Assembly (NCBI GenBank): GCA_002633025.1
Contig: NMRB01000851.1
Coordinates: forward strand, 170,730-234,729
Origin: Notospermus geniculatus
Taxonomy: Eukaryota > Nemertea > Pilidiophora > Heteronemertea > Lineidae
DNA: 64,000 nt
Reading direction: 5' to 3'
Below the pieces are notes generated by a model. The model worked only from the letters and a program-made list of their open reading frames with translations, was not told where the DNA came from and did no database searches. Made by a program: the position numbers and the translations under genes. Of this stretch, positions 20,569 to 33,327 are shown piece by piece (the first letter of the stretch is position 1; each line of letters opens with the position of its first letter).

Positions 20569-23401
20569 GACCAGAAGCTAGCTACGGCATTGATTACGCA
20601 GCCCCAGTTGCTGCTCTTTGGCCAAACTACTGCTCTTTACTCGGAGGAAACCCGTGTTCATGTTTCTCCTCCCTCTCACAAATCTTTTTAGCTGGCAAAT
20701 CAACCACAATTAGCCCTTATTGTTAATTGCCCAATTAAGACATCAAAGGCTGCATTTGCCCCCTGCTAACTTATGACCTTGGGTGACCTTCACTCTCTTT
20801 GTTTCCATCTGTTTGATGTGCACTTGTCGTCTGCGTGTAGCCGGGTCCTGACATGCCATGCAACGATGCTAAAACACCAACCTCTGTCCACCCACAGAAC
20901 ACAAGTCTGACTAAGACGGTCAGATATCACGCGTGGTCAGAAAGGAACCGGCTAAAGGCCAGACATACAAAGAGCAATATGGACACACCCTTCATTTCAA
21001 TTCAGGAAATAGGCACCTTTGTGACCAGCGGAGGTCAGCTGCTGTCTGTGTGTTATATATACATCAATGATTCTGCTGGGTGGAAAATAACCTGAGGAAA
21101 GAGTTCTATCAGATAGAAACTGATACATAATGCTCAAAACAATGACAAAGACCCACGACAATTTTGTATCATAACCAGCAGGTGACTTCTACTGGTGACC
21201 AGCCACTGGTCATCCTATAATAACCACATTCAAACGGTACATCATCCTTGAACAAAAGGATGGAACAGGTCAAGATTGGCATTGGCCTTTTCCTACAAGA
21301 TTTTCCCATAAAATGTTGTCTTCTGATTGGCCAGCATTTAGCCATGACCTGTCCTAATCTATCCCAGCATTCCCGTGGCTTCCGCCCTGACGTGGAGGTA
21401 CACCAATAACAATAATTAGGGCCAAAGTTGTGAGAATAAGATCACTAATTTGATAAATCAGAAAATTATACGTGCAATTATCTGCCATGATACGGGCACA
21501 TATCGGCGGTGAATTCACGGAGCAGCGTGATTGGTTGGTGTATTAATGTCTTCGCTTTCCTCATTACGTGGAACTCGAGAAAGACCGGGAAGGGCCTCGG
21601 GCTATGACGAGGTAAAGTTACTTCTTCGAGATCTTCTAATGGCTGCCGTCTATTATGGCCTTTTTTCTAGTATGTGCATTTCACAATGAACAAGTTTCAC
21701 GGCAATTGTGGATTTCTTCTAAAAGACATTTTGATGGACAATATGAAGAGAGCTAGGCTCATTACAAACTCAGAGACAGACAGCAATGATTTGACGAATC
21801 AGTTTCTTTGGTCTCATCATCCAGTTTGTTGTGCTCTTTATTTGGCGATGATGCCGAGGGGAAGGAATTGATTGGCTCTTGAATCCACCGTGCTTCCCCC
21901 TCTGAATAATCAGCAACGCTGATGAGATGTTTTACCACAAATAACCAGAAGGAAAAAAAGAATAGTATGTCAGTGACATGAGAGAAATTCCACATATATA
22001 ATTCTCCAAATTGTTAATCTCAGGTAGAATTATCTGTCATGGTTTAACGGCATCTCTCATCAATAAGCAATTGGCTGTTACATGTATTACGCGCTCCCCC
22101 AGATATTACTGAATCCAAGCTTAGGAATCTTTGCCATTTTCTGCCTTCACAGACAGTCAACAAAGAGATAAAGCTAAGATGTAAATATTAAGGCGGGCAA
22201 GCTAGAATTTGCTCAGCCCTTGTATCTAATACTGTCTGTTAGAAGGGAAAAAAATGTAAAAAATGTGCACTTGTATAATCTCATGTCGGCCATTGTCTGT
22301 AGCCTTTTGACAGTATGAAGCTATGTGTTACATTAACTAATTATAGAATCACCTCTCTCTTTATAATCTCCTCAAAGGATGCTTTTCCTGAGATGAAACC
22401 TTCTTTCTCATTTCCAAATGGGATGCTGGACACTGGATGCAGCGACCTGGAAATATAGACAGGCAGAGCATCTTGTACAATAGGTCAATTACTTAGCCGA
22501 CTGTCATGAATGTCACAGGCAATGAGATGTTGGTAACATGGCCTTGTAATTCCATCTGCCTGTGGATGCAGTCAGAGACCCCTTTGCATTATGGGCAACT
22601 TCTCCTGTCACGTGATCTCCTCTCGTTATCATTTCAACTTCATAGCGTACCCCATACAATGGGGCCGGGAAACACTGAGAAATAGGAACACCGGTGCACC
22701 TTACACCGGTCATGGTCTCTATAGCCATATAAACTAATCCCTTGTTGAAAAATAAAACCTGACTTAGATTCCAGGGAACTTTGCTCCCTGCCACACCGGC
22801 ACCACTCCATCATAGATGACCTTGAAATTTGAGAAAATAACGAAAACCTAACGATGATAATAAGGACATGACGGTGGCCATCTTGTCCATCATCATCACA
22901 TCAATTACTGCGATTCCATTTCAAAAGCCCAGCATCTTTTGATACATCTTAGTACCAAGACTCGTATTTTCCTGTGTGAGACTATTCAGAGATGTACTCA
23001 GCCTCCAGCCTCAGCAGCAGGGATGAAGAATGCCAATTGTCACTAATTTTCTGGTGAAATTCCATGCGTTACCGGCGGTTCCTTCTTCATCTTTGTCTTT
23101 GACGCCTGATCCGTATGATGTAATAATGTCTGCCGCAGACTCCAGATTAAATCCTAGTTACCATGGTAACGTGATTCATCACCTTCTGATTTTGGGTGCT
23201 GTGGTTTTTGAAGTTGATGATGTTGGAATAGTTTGCCCTCGGATGACCTTGATTCAATTAGCAGGTGATTACCAAGGCGTCTGTCTCAGCATTCAACGAC
23301 CGCCAAGCGGAGACAAGTACCAGTGTTCGTTAGTTAAAATGCAAAACGGGACTTTAGCCAATGAAGAACAGCGGCTAGAATGTTGTGTTTTGGTATGAAT
23401 A
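20569..23401. other. Repeat-poor stretch, no recognisable gene
   Basis: Longest stretch without clear repeats or MITEs in the first half. It has many TAATTA/CAATTA words (for example 20,700-20,740 and 21,405-21,480). The minus frame at 22,513-22,794 (93 codons) and the plus frame at 23,030-23,398 lack known domains. It may hold conserved non-coding DNA, but I cannot show that from one sequence. Confidence 0.35.
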
Positions 23402-23498
23402 TGTATCCAGGTACCCTGTATAAATGCAGCAAATTTTAGCCAGATTGGACTTCAAATATGGCCGCCAGTCGTCCATCTTGAAAAGTGTTCTCGGCTTA
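23402..23498. repeat. Dispersed repeat E, copy 1
   Basis: About 90 bases are shared in direct orientation with 62,826-62,910. Common blocks include AGGTACCCT, TATAAATGCA, CAGCCAGATTGGA and TATGGCCGCCAGTCGTCCAT. No inverted ends seen; nature unknown. Confidence 0.8.
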
Positions 23499-23560
23499 TA
23501 TCTTGTGAACAATACCACAAAGAATGTTCTAATCTATATATTGATGTTTCCCTGGAACAT

Positions 23561-23681
23561 AATGGCTGGTATTCATAAAAGTTAGCAAATGCATTTAAGA
23601 TTTACAGAGCAGTGTCCAATGTAAATGCACTACAAAGTTTAAAGTAAAAGCATTTGCTAGCTTTTATAAATATCAGCCATT
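23561..23681. mobile_element. Fold-back MITE (single copy here)
   Basis: The left arm AATGGCTGGTATTCATAAAA, then GTTAGCAAATGCA, pairs with the right arm TGCATTTGCTAGC-like sequence (AGCATTTGCTAGCTTTTATA then AATATCAGCCATT). Stem about 35 bases, total 121 bp, AT-rich loop. Confidence 0.8.
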
Positions 23682-23827
23682 GACTTGACACTTGTTGTTC
23701 GTTCTTCTGATATATTCACCCAGGTGAACAGATGGCCCATGGACCATTTCATGTTTACAACTTGATAAAAACACCAAATAAAGCATTATTAGCCCTGTTG
23801 ACAACATTGGGCAAATTTAACGTTCTG

Positions 23828-23976
23828 CAGGAGGAAACCGGAGTGCCCGGAGGAAACTTGCACTGTCAGAGAGTCGCCCTCTCTATCACATGAGTCCGAG
23901 TACGACCGGGGAATCGAACACGAGACCTCAGAGGCGACAGGCGCCGATGTCTCCGTTGCGCCACCCTGACCGCCCA
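23828..23976 (-). mobile_element. tRNA-derived SINE, minus orientation
   Basis: On the minus strand a tRNA-like head carries the A box GGGTGGCGCAACGG and the B box GTGTTCGATTCC (plus-strand GGAATCGAACAC at about 23,910-23,921). The body then has GTTTCCTCCGGGCACTCCGG followed by TTTCCTCC. That phrase is, from memory, a widely shared SINE core in animals. There is no poly(A) or clear target duplication in view, so the exact ends are uncertain. Confidence 0.65.
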
Positions 23977-25338
23977 GAATGGGTTAGTCTATCCCTTCCT
24001 CTTGAATGAAGCTACATCCAGCTGCACTCGACGCCCGGTAACTGCTTCCGGTAATGTACGAGAGTCAGACATCTCTCTAATCATCATGGTGTTACTTCAC
24101 ACCTCCACTCCCAGGAGATTACACACTTGTAACGGAGATGGTTGCTCGCCGTTCTCGCGTGCGAGACTCAGAAAGGAGACAATAACAGAACTATCTATTA
24201 CAAGCATCAAAAGAGGGCATCATGTGCTGTGTCCCTTGTTTGATGACTTATTACTTGTTTTGAACCCTTTCTGTCAAAGATGGTACATACACGTATATAG
24301 ATGTTTTTCCTCCAGCCATTTAGTGTCTTGTTACCCACTCTATAGACTGGTGTAGTGTTTTCTTGTGTTCCACATAATTCAGTGTTTCTGTGCAAAAGAC
24401 AGCTAGAGAGACCACGGCTTTCCAATTGGGGAACAGAGAAATCTGTTATCTCGTTTAGAGTGTTCCCCATACAAAGAGGAGAACACTGACAGACGGACAC
24501 ACCTTGGCACGTTACACTGGCAGATTACTGGCTCTTTAACTATGTATTCCTCTTTAACCATCTTGTAGATGGATATTCAAAGAGCAGGATAACACTGTAG
24601 TTATCCCCCGAAACATGTTTAGCTGGAAATTCCTTCCTTGACCTGGCACCTGAAAAGTTTAAGACAGTCATGACAGCCCCCAGCTGCAAAGATGGCTATG
24701 CAAAAGAAATTTGCTGCGTGAAAAGCTGATCAACGAAGAAAAGAAAAATAACCATCTCGCTGCTGATGGCTTCCATTCTTTTGTGATTTGGCCTTGAATC
24801 TGTGACACGTTCAGTGCCAGTTCCGTGTGTTTACTGACAAAACTGTTATCTCAACACCTTCTTCACAATCCGCACTAACCTCTCTTAAAAGATTATCTTT
24901 AGAACATCAAGGAGTCTTCTCCCTCCAAACCTCTCCCCCGCTGACTGCGGTGTCCCAGATGATGACACAACCACAGCAACTTTCACATCCTCTTCTCACA
25001 ATATGAGACCATCATTCACCAGGCCACAAACATAATATTTTTCCAGCATTTTTTCTCCGATGACAAAACACTCGGTTCAGTGCCAGTGGGGATGACATCA
25101 ATCCGCCATATTGCCGATTGTGATAAAAGAAAGGCGGGATGCGATCCGTCTGCTTGAGGTGATCCATTGTGAGGCAGCAGGAAGCCATGCTAGCTGACCT
25201 TTGTTTGACCTTGGAGGGTGAATAGAGAGAAAGAAGTGGATCTCAGTTCCTTGATTCAGCTTGATTGGATAGTATCGGCGGGGGGGGGGGGCTGGATATT
25301 GGTCATTGGGGTAATAAGTGAGATCACGGTTCTGGAAC
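23977..25338. other. No recognisable feature
   Basis: Unique-looking; a G run occurs at about 25,280-25,290. The frames at 24,002-24,355 (+) and 24,207-24,500 (-) overlap in opposite directions with no domain. Confidence 0.4.
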
Positions 25339-25538
25339 AATAGGAGACTTTCCTGCCGTTAGGGACCGCCTGTTAGCGGTCCTAGAACGTCACATAATTT
25401 GACGTCACAGACGTAAGCCATGGCGCCCACTTCGTTATGGATGATGTCATGGCGTGCATTTCTTCTCTGTGACGTCAAATTCCATGACGTCCTGGGACCA
25501 CTAACAGGCGGCCTCTAACGGCAGTAAACACTCCCATT
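25339..25538. mobile_element. MITE family A, copy 5
   Basis: Left end AATAGGAGACTTTCCTGCCG; right end CTCTAACGGCAGTAAACACT then CCCATT. It has the most complete symmetrical interior of the family: GCGGTCCTAGAACGTCAC on one side and GTGACGTCAAATTCCATGAC on the other. Confidence 0.87.
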
Positions 25539-25999
25539 CTCGGAGGAACACTTTTTCTGGGTCAGTCAGTCAAGGAACCAATAATATCAAAAAGTTGGTG
25601 AAGTTATGGCCTTGTCTGCCAGAATGATTCTCTTCTATGACAATATTCATCCTATTCTCTCCGTTTTGTTGTTGCTCTTGGTCCACTGGGTTTTAATCTT
25701 TTAGCGGATGAATATCTCCTCCACGTGACCCCGACCTGTAACAATGTTCCTATTGTAATAGACACGAGTCTTCAACAATAGTTTCTTGTAAGCCACCACT
25801 TTCTCACCTCACTTGAGAAGTTCCACTCTGGATTCACGCTGATTTTTCACCATTTCCTACTCGCATAAGAAATATTGAAACTTTCCATTTTGGTTTGTGA
25901 TATTCGGACATTGCCATGGAAACGGAGTGGATTTATGTCAAAAATCCATCATTTGCTTTGGGCCAAGTTGATACGGTGGATGATGTGAATGGCAGGTGT
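25539..25999. other. No recognisable feature
   Basis: Short unique-looking interval between a MITE and a tandem repeat; no frame or RNA. Confidence 0.4.
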
Positions 26000-26370
26000 T
26001 AACACTTTATAATGGACACTTTCTGAGCTACACGTGTTGGGTGCAGATAGGCCAACACTTGTATGATGGTCACTTTCCAGTCTGTGTTTCTGTTCGTGTT
26101 GGGTTATAGGCCAACACTTCTACATTGGTCACTTTCCAGTCTGACGTGTTGGCTGATTGGCCAGCACTTGTAAAATTGCCGCTTTTCAGTCTGTTCCTGT
26201 AATAAGCCAGCACTTGTAAAATGGTCTCTTTCTATTCTATTCGTGCTGGGAAATTAGGCCAACACTTCACATTGGTCACTTTTCAGTCTATTCGTGTTGG
26301 TAATAGGCCAACACTTGTATAATGGTCGCTTTCCAATCTACGTGTTGGGTAATAGGCCAATAAGGTGAAT
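26000..26370. repeat. Degenerate tandem repeat, about six units of 55-65 bp
   Basis: Phrases CGTGTTGG, TAGGCCAACACTTGTA and TGGTCACTTTCCAGTCT recur in order about six times with many substitutions and small indels, so an old array. Confidence 0.8.
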
Positions 26371-29357
26371 AAGGTCTCAGGGCGGCTGTGCATCTTTTAG
26401 ACCGATGCAAAACATCAAACCAGTTTGCAAAATGGAATCAAACAATGGCTGCTGTAGGCAGGGCATCCAAAGAGCACAAAATGTTTCTGACCTTTTAGCA
26501 GAAGAAACTTCCATTAGCAAACATTATGTTAAAAGTTAAAAGTGCACGAAATGGCTTCAGCTGAAAAGGTCAAATTGTTCCATACATTAATATCTCAAGT
26601 TTGTTTCAGAATTCGATCATAAGAATTCAAAACTCTCTTTTCAACTTCAGCAAACGGACGATACATGTTATTATGACTGTGAAGGACTCTATAACGTCAG
26701 GGTGGCTTCCGATATACCTCTTAAGCCGCCATTAAAGTCTTAAAAGCATCGCGAGTCAATCACCCATCAAACTTTTCCACCTCGTCTGATTCAATATAAC
26801 GAAACAGAGCTTTCTTTCATCCATCGCTTTTAGTGTAACTTGATCTTAGACTCTGAAATCATTCAAGTCACCCGGATGTGACGTCCGATGTGCCACCATT
26901 TTGGATTTTATCATATCACATGACATCACCGGCGCTGGCTCCCACTTCCGGGTTCCTGTTTCATCACACTTTAAGTGCAAAGTTTTCAGATTATTTTCAC
27001 CAACAATGATGATGCTCATTTAACCTTTTCAGATTTTACTGATAAAATGAGGAACGTATCGACCTGCCGCCACTTGGTGGCGCTGTGAGCAGTCGTACCT
27101 TTTTCACGTCTCGTCGTGTGTTGCACTGCATCAAGGACGACATGACGCGACGTCATCTTGCATTGTTTTTGACGTATTCGGTCGCACCGCTCGCAGTGCC
27201 GCCCTGTCGGATAAAAAGTTGTGCAGGGTGCTCATTTGAGACTTGTCTTTTTCCGATGGTTGGTAACAACATCAATTGCATAACTCTCAGATCATCCGTT
27301 TGATTTATGAAACATTTGTACAGATTTTTGTCTCTTTTTGCTCTCTTTTCATGTAACAATTCCATTTGACACAAAAGGTAGGTAACTTTTTTTTCTTTCG
27401 ATAGAACTTGTTCATGATAACCACGTTTTACCGGTGTTACAGGAATCTAAGCTCCCTTAAGTCCGGTTTTATTGTTCAACGAGGGATCAGGGTGGCTATA
27501 GAATCGACGTCCAGTCGAATTTTGCCGTTCAATAGCAGTAGCACTCGACTATTGTAACACGGTTGTGCATTGCTATGACTACCATTCCATCCACACCTGT
27601 ATCGCTCTCCTTTCTCCATAATGCATCAAATCAACTCCTCGTCATGACATTTTCCCTGCCAGTGACTCTTATAGCTCATGTTCCATGACATGAACCAACA
27701 CGGAAGATGAATATGGCTAGAGACCCTGAAGAATCGTGCCAACCCTGCCAATCTCCGCTCCCGTCAAGCCAGATTGACGTGGCTCTTGTTGTCGTTGTCC
27801 CTCGCAGACTCCGCTTACAATATGATCTTATTGAAAATGAAATTGAACATTAATTCTTGGTTGCCATGGCAGCGGTTTAAATTAAATCTTTTGAAAGTTT
27901 ACCTTGAGTGTGGCAGGTATCTGCCAAATTAGGTAGTTAGAGAGCTGGGGTCAGGCACAGCTGAGTCGAGTGATAGTAAAGGGATACATCTCCCTGGGGA
28001 CATTATAGTGTGGTGTGTGAAAAATAGGGGGCGTTGAGTTCATCAATTTTGATTTTATCATTGTTGGGCGTTCAGCATGGCTGGTTTTGTCAACGAAGTT
28101 GGTTTACACGGTCCTTGCTACCGTGCTATAGATTCAGGATTGGAAATTCATCAAACAAGGTTCGTTTAAGTTGCGTCATTTTACAAACTTCTGCATTTGC
28201 TTCTGTTAACTTGTTAGTTTATTGTTGAACATTAACAATATTTGTTCTCTTGTTGGCCCAAGTTCTGGTATTCTGAGTTAAAGAATAACAATATTCGTTG
28301 TTGTTTTATTATTGTTGGCCCAAGTTCCGGTGGTCTGTGGTCTGCTGACGAGTCCAGGTCAGACTGCACGGGTCCAATAACAACAAATGGACGAAACTCG
28401 AGTGAAGCAAGAACTGAGAAAAATATTCCCTTTTACTGGAAGTAAAACTACAGTCCATTTGAAGCTATACAAAATTCTCAAAGGAGAATTAGGCATGCTG
28501 ATTGCATTTGATTTCATCCACAGAATCCTTTTCACCTGCTTTTTATATGATATCACTCGAGTCCAGGTCTTAGTCCTGTTTCAAGACGTTTGGTGGCGCT
28601 GGTGGCGCTCTGCAAAAACAACATCTTCATTGAAGATCATCATCACAGCGACTAGGCTACAGCTTAAAACTTAAAAACTCTTTTTGCGACGTCTTTTCAT
28701 CAGCTACGACTCGAGATCATCCAGCGACTGCAGCGCCGCCCAACGTCTTTCTCAGTAACGACTCAAGATCACATCACGACAACTCCAGATCGTGACTTGC
28801 AGCGTCTTCATTTTGTGACGTTTATTTGTGGGTATCACCGTCCATACTCACTGCTGTACCCGGGGGAGTTATCTTACTCACAAGCAAAATGTCGAATGAC
28901 TGACTGACCGACAAACCCCGGCGACAAACGCCCCCACATCATGACACCTTCCTCATCTACCGCAATATAGCTTGTCCTTTAAGAACAGACGACCATTTGG
29001 TCAGATTCCAGCCTAACCAGTCCGACACGTTCCGGCTCATTATAACTGTCTCCCTCCCGTACTGTAAGGTGCCAACCATAATAAACCAGCCAGATTGACC
29101 TCGGTAGAGCCACGTGATAATCCACCAGATCAAATCTTAGAGATCGTTTGATGATGGATGCAGCGGCTGCTGATGTGGGGACGATGGCTTCTGATTAGCT
29201 CTGACGCCAGATGATGTAGAATGTGCTGTGTTTTGTTTGATTGCACTCCGCGGTTGTAAATGTTACACATTTGCACCAATAAATGACCATAGCCTGCCTC
29301 TAAGTGGAAACAGAAGGTAATAGCCAGCAGAGATTGGTTGTGGAATTCGGACACGGC
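26371..29357. other. Repeat-poor stretch, no recognisable gene
   Basis: A two-unit duplication around TTGTTGGCCCAAGTTC is present at about 28,250-28,330. CCACTTGGTGGCGCTGTGAG at 27,071-27,090 recurs in reverse at about 62,198-62,217. Plus frames at 27,085-27,303 and 28,387-28,674 and the minus frame at 29,130-29,360 have no known domain. Confidence 0.35.
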
Positions 29358-29525
29358 CATCTATTCATCGACGTTTCCACGACGTAACGTCGTTCTGTTG
29401 AGTTGTGCGTCTTCCCCCGGCTTTGCGTCATGGATGACGTCAGCAATGTTTTTTGCCGCGGCTTTGCGTCGTGACGTCGACGTCGGCAATGGCGGACATT
29501 GTTGGAGACGTCCTGGAAACCATAA
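29358..29525 (+). mobile_element. MITE family C, copy 2
   Basis: Opposite orientation to copy 1 at 17.3 kb, with the shared order CGTTTCCACGACGTAACGTC, GTTCTGTTGAGTTG, CCCCCGGCTTTGCGTCAT, GGCAATGGCGGACA and a degenerate right end CTGGAAACCATAA. Diverged more than 10% by eye. Confidence 0.75.
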
Positions 29526-29611
29526 GACTGAAAGACAATATGTAAAGACAGGCATCACTGACATGACGTCCATCACCCTGCATCAGTGCACTTCACCCTT
29601 GGCTACACCCT

Positions 29612-29690
29612 CCAATAGCAGGGTTTGGCCTCCCTCCACTTGCGTAAGTGGATGAAGAGGAGTGACACCACCCCTACTGTGGGACGAGAT
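29612..29690. mobile_element. Decayed relative of the 30.55-kb hairpin
   Basis: Contains AGCAGGGTTT at the left, CCACTT-GCGT-AAGTGG in the centre and ATGAAGAGGAGTGA to the right, all also present in the fuller hairpin at 30,552-30,637. Confidence 0.5.
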
Positions 29691-30038
29691 ACCATGGCTG
29701 AGATGAGTGATGAGCCATTCTGGCTGTCTGTATCTACATGACAATCTGTTCCACTCGCTAATAGATTAACGACCGATGGATGCTGGTCATGTTGTACACG
29801 GATGAGGAAGGATGACCTACCAGTGCAATGACTGTAGTGTAATGGCGGTCGACTCTTCAATGGGTTCTTCTGTGCTGTTCTCCAGTTGCCTACAAAAAAC
29901 CGAACTCTCGGACACCGTGATGGCCGACCTGTGCAATTTCATTTGAAGAAATTCTGATCTTAGAGATGACTGAGCGCTCGTCTCGTCATCACATCACAAA
30001 CTAGAATGTGTGACTTGTTTTTGACGACTGAGGCACAG

Positions 30039-30330
30039 CCACCTCTGCTCTATCTTGCGCCCTCCCCAGGTTTTTCTCCCGTCATGATCGACCCCCTGTC
30101 TCAAGGAGTTGGCCTACTCCACAACACCACCGCAGCCCTTGCCTTCCTTTCTCTATATCTTGCAGCCCACCCCACTATATTCCCAGCTATGATCGACCCC
30201 CAAGCTCAAGCTGTAGGCTATTTGACAGTAGGCCTACCACCTAGACCACAGCCACCCCTGCCTTCCTTGCTGTATCTTGCAGCTCACCCCTACTTCCCCC
30301 GCTATGATCGACCCCGTCTCAACCATGTTG
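30039..30330. repeat. Three degenerate tandem units of about 105-115 bp
   Basis: TATGATCGACCCC-type phrases recur at about 30,087, 30,190 and 30,305. Each is preceded by TATCTTGCAGC or TATCTTGCGCC and CAGCCACC/CAGCCC. The 112-codon plus frame across it is made of these repeats. Confidence 0.7.
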
Positions 30331-30551
30331 GTGACAAACTATAATGAACTGCCATGATTGACTGTCTACCTCATAATCTATTAGACCACAGCAGATAGAT
30401 TGGTTTCTGATGAAGACAGCATGAGATGATTTAACATGATGAAATGTAATGTACCGATCCTGAGAGTGCCAGAATGTGCTCGGATTAGCTGCTTCTGGGG
30501 TTCAAGTGCTCGGGGGTCTTGGCCCAGATCCCGGGGGTGGGCATACACCAA

Positions 30552-30637
30552 CAGCAGGGGTTTTTACCTCGCTCCTCTTCATCCACTCACACTTTGTGTG
30601 CGAGTGTATGAAGAGGAGTGAGAGCAAAGCCCTGCTA
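30552..30637. mobile_element. Hairpin MITE, about 86 bp
   Basis: AGCAGGGGTTTTTACCTCGC and its inverted partner with AGTGAGAGCAAAGCCCTGCT form the outer stem. CTCCTCTTCATCCACTC and GAGTGTATGAAGAGGAG form the inner stem. The loop is only a few bases (ACACTTTGTGT, itself palindromic). Confidence 0.8.
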
Positions 30638-31179
30638 TGGGAGGATGGGGTGGTGACATTGAGGTACTTGATCCCCTGGGAATGTCCTTCCCAGTCATCA
30701 TCTGATTGTGCGATGAAGACGGGCGAATTCGTGTTATTTTCATGGCTGTGATGTCGCATGTATCTCAGGGGTTCACTGGGCAGGAGGGGTTAGCGTGTGG
30801 AGTGGTGGATCGTGGCTTATTAGCATGCTATCGTGGAGTGTGTGATCAGTTCATCAAAGGACTCAGCTATCTCTGTTTTTTAGTGAGCGAGATGAGTAAA
30901 TTGATAATGAACAGAATTAGCAAATATTACGAGAAGTCATCATTTATGGAGATTTTCTCAATGACGATTGCTTATCTGCGTTTGCCTTTTACCGGTGTAA
31001 TGTATGAGAATGCCTCCCGTATGAGAGTGTCCGCTTTATTGTGTGGCGAACACTCAAAAACAGAGAGGCATGTTTATCAGTGCCGCCCCCATCCGTCAAT
31101 CGTTTGTGGGCATTGGCAAAGGGAGGCATCATGACTCACTGTCCCATGGACGGACGTGAAGAGCCAGGGATGATTGATC
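30638..31179. other. No recognisable gene
   Basis: The 142-codon plus frame at 30,706-31,134 is the longest here, but has no known domain and no splice context. Confidence 0.35.
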
Positions 31180-31185
31180 CAATAT

Positions 31186-31262
31186 GGCTCGGGCTGGACT
31201 TGAACCCAGAACCCGCCGCTTGCTAAGCGGACGTGATGCCACTCGGCTATCAGGGTTCCTCG
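31186..31262 (-). pseudogene. tRNA-like sequence or SINE head (minus)
   Basis: On the minus strand TAGCCGAGTGGC fits an A box (about 31,238-31,250), CCGCTTAGCAAGCGG forms a good anticodon stem with a seven-base loop TTAGCAA, and CTGGGTTCAAGTCCAG forms a T arm (about 31,193-31,208). The acceptor strands do not pair well, so this is more likely a tRNA-derived SINE head or pseudogene than a working tRNA. Confidence 0.5.
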
Positions 31263-31859
31263 AAAAGGTATCATCCTCTGGTCTTGTGGCCGTGTATCAT
31301 TCTATAATGGCACCTTTAGGTGGAGAGTCTTGTTGGTGTGTCTTCCAGGACCAGGGCGTCCAACCGACTACAGGCCCCCCCCCCCAATTCCTATTTACAA
31401 TGCCCTCNTCACGACATCAGAGACTATTCACAGATAGGGCCATGGGTTTATGAACTCATGCAAGATTCTTGCTGCCGAGTAAATATAGACCACATCAAAC
31501 GTACACAGATGGTTAAAAAGGAGAGCACACGTTAATGCTCCATTGACTAATGTTCACAGCACTCTCAGTCTCAGCAGCCAGATTGATTTGTTGGTCCTGC
31601 CACCTGGGTTATGGAGGAGATACTAATTTGCTTCATCTGCGCATCTCGGAGTACATGCTGCTGCATGACAGCATCTGAGCATCTCTAGCTCTTCTTCATC
31701 AGTCAATCAGCACAAACAAGACATTTTAAAATTTGCCTACATGAATCTTCAACACCCCCCCCCCCCAACTCTATTGTTTCTTTGAGGACATTGTGACAGA
31801 TGACACAATAGGTGTATGAATAACGACTTAGTATTATATAATGCTTTTACTTCCTGTTC
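31263..31859. other. No recognisable gene
   Basis: Contains an unknown base at 31,408 just after a C run, and a second C run at about 31,758-31,767. Nothing coding. It ends where the large duplicated segment begins. Confidence 0.4.
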
Positions 31860-32231
31860 CTCCCCACCCCAACGAATGCATTGGAGACTGCAAAAAAACT
31901 GAAGTAAAAACCTTTACGAGGCTGTGTTTATACCACCCATGGATGATGGAAATAGAGCAGAAACTATGAGAATTCATGACTCTAGGAGTTAGTCTCAAAC
32001 TCTCTGAAGAGATCTCTATTGACTCCTTTTATCATGTGGCTCTGATGGTCCAAATTCTCAAATGATCATATAAAGGAAAGCCTCCAGTCATATAGCTAGC
32101 TGCAGTTCTTAAAATACTGATTTACAGGAAGTCAGACTGTGTCTGTAGATTTCCCATGGTGTGCAGGGCCAAAGAAACACAGTGCTTGAACAATCATTTG
32201 AGATCATGTTTGCAATAAATGGGACATTTTC

Positions 32232-32520
32232 ATCATTCCAAGTCCATCATTCCAAGTCTCAAAGCCCCAAATAAATTCCCCTCTGTGATTCAGGTTCCAC
32301 TAGGCCCTTGTAATTATCACCACTGGATTCAGATTTTGTTGACGTGTATGTTATCTTTTTCTGTCCGTTATTCCAAGTCTCTTAACCTCAAATGAATTCC
32401 CATCTATGTTTCAGGTGTTCCACTAGGCCCTTTAATAATATAACCATTAGTGAAAATAGGTTTGTCGACCTGCATGTTATCTCTTTATGTCCATCATTCA
32501 AACTCTCTTCACCCCAAAAC
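32232..32520. repeat. About 120-bp tandem repeat (copy 1 version)
   Basis: TCCATCATTCCAAGTCTC, then CCCCAAATAAATTCCCCTCT and GGTTCCACTAGGCCCTT recur about two and a half times. The partner at 43,438-43,800 has roughly one unit more. Confidence 0.8.
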
Positions 32521-33327
32521 GATCTGCCTCTGTGCCATCAAAGATAATCATATTGGCAGCACAAACCTTGATCCATCCCCCATCGGCATCTGGTATGTCA
32601 CCCTAATCCTCCGTTACCAAGGCAACCAAACATCACCAGACGTCAACTGCAGGTGATTTGACGAAAACGTGTAGAACATGTACATGTACCAGTTTTGTCT
32701 CCCGTTACCTTGGCAACGGGTACAGCACTCACCTAGAGCTGATTGCATTGAAGTTTACCTGATTTGAATATGTAAATTAGCTGGCTCCAGTTTATATTTC
32801 AGGACATCAGCTCTAGGGTCAAGACAAGTTGTACCAAACAGCCAAGTTGTAGGGGTTCAGATAAAGTGATTTAAAGACAGAAATAGCATTGACTTTCAAG
32901 CCGAGGCAGCTTTGATAAGATCAGATAAAACCTCTTTGATAAAATGATGGGTTTTATTTGATCTGATTAGTGTAATGGATTTGTCTTTGTGAGACTAATA
33001 TGACTTCACTGAGGCAAACTTTTTAGCATTCTCTTGGCTTTCTCTTCAGAAAGCCATTGATACCAGTATGTCATCTAGTAAGATGTCTGTTTTGAATTCT
33101 GTGAGGGGTTGGCCAGTGCAATGCTGAGGAGGGCAGCACCAAGGATCATGAACCTCAAATAAGTACCACCATACCAGTAGTTTTTATATAGGTTGGGGCA
33201 AAATTTGGGGGATATATTTCCCTCTCAGCACTCTCTTCTACGACAATCTCATTGGATGAACCCATTTTCAAAATATCAGCTTTTGCAAATGCTGTTTTTA
33301 GATGCACTTTGCATGGGGTTTGTCCTG

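Noticed and set aside
30706-31134. 142-codon plus frame
   Set aside because: No domain, no splice sites, unremarkable composition; such lengths occur by chance in 64 kb.
31186-31262. Functional tRNA gene
   Set aside because: A and B boxes and the anticodon and T stems are plausible, but the acceptor stem does not pair.
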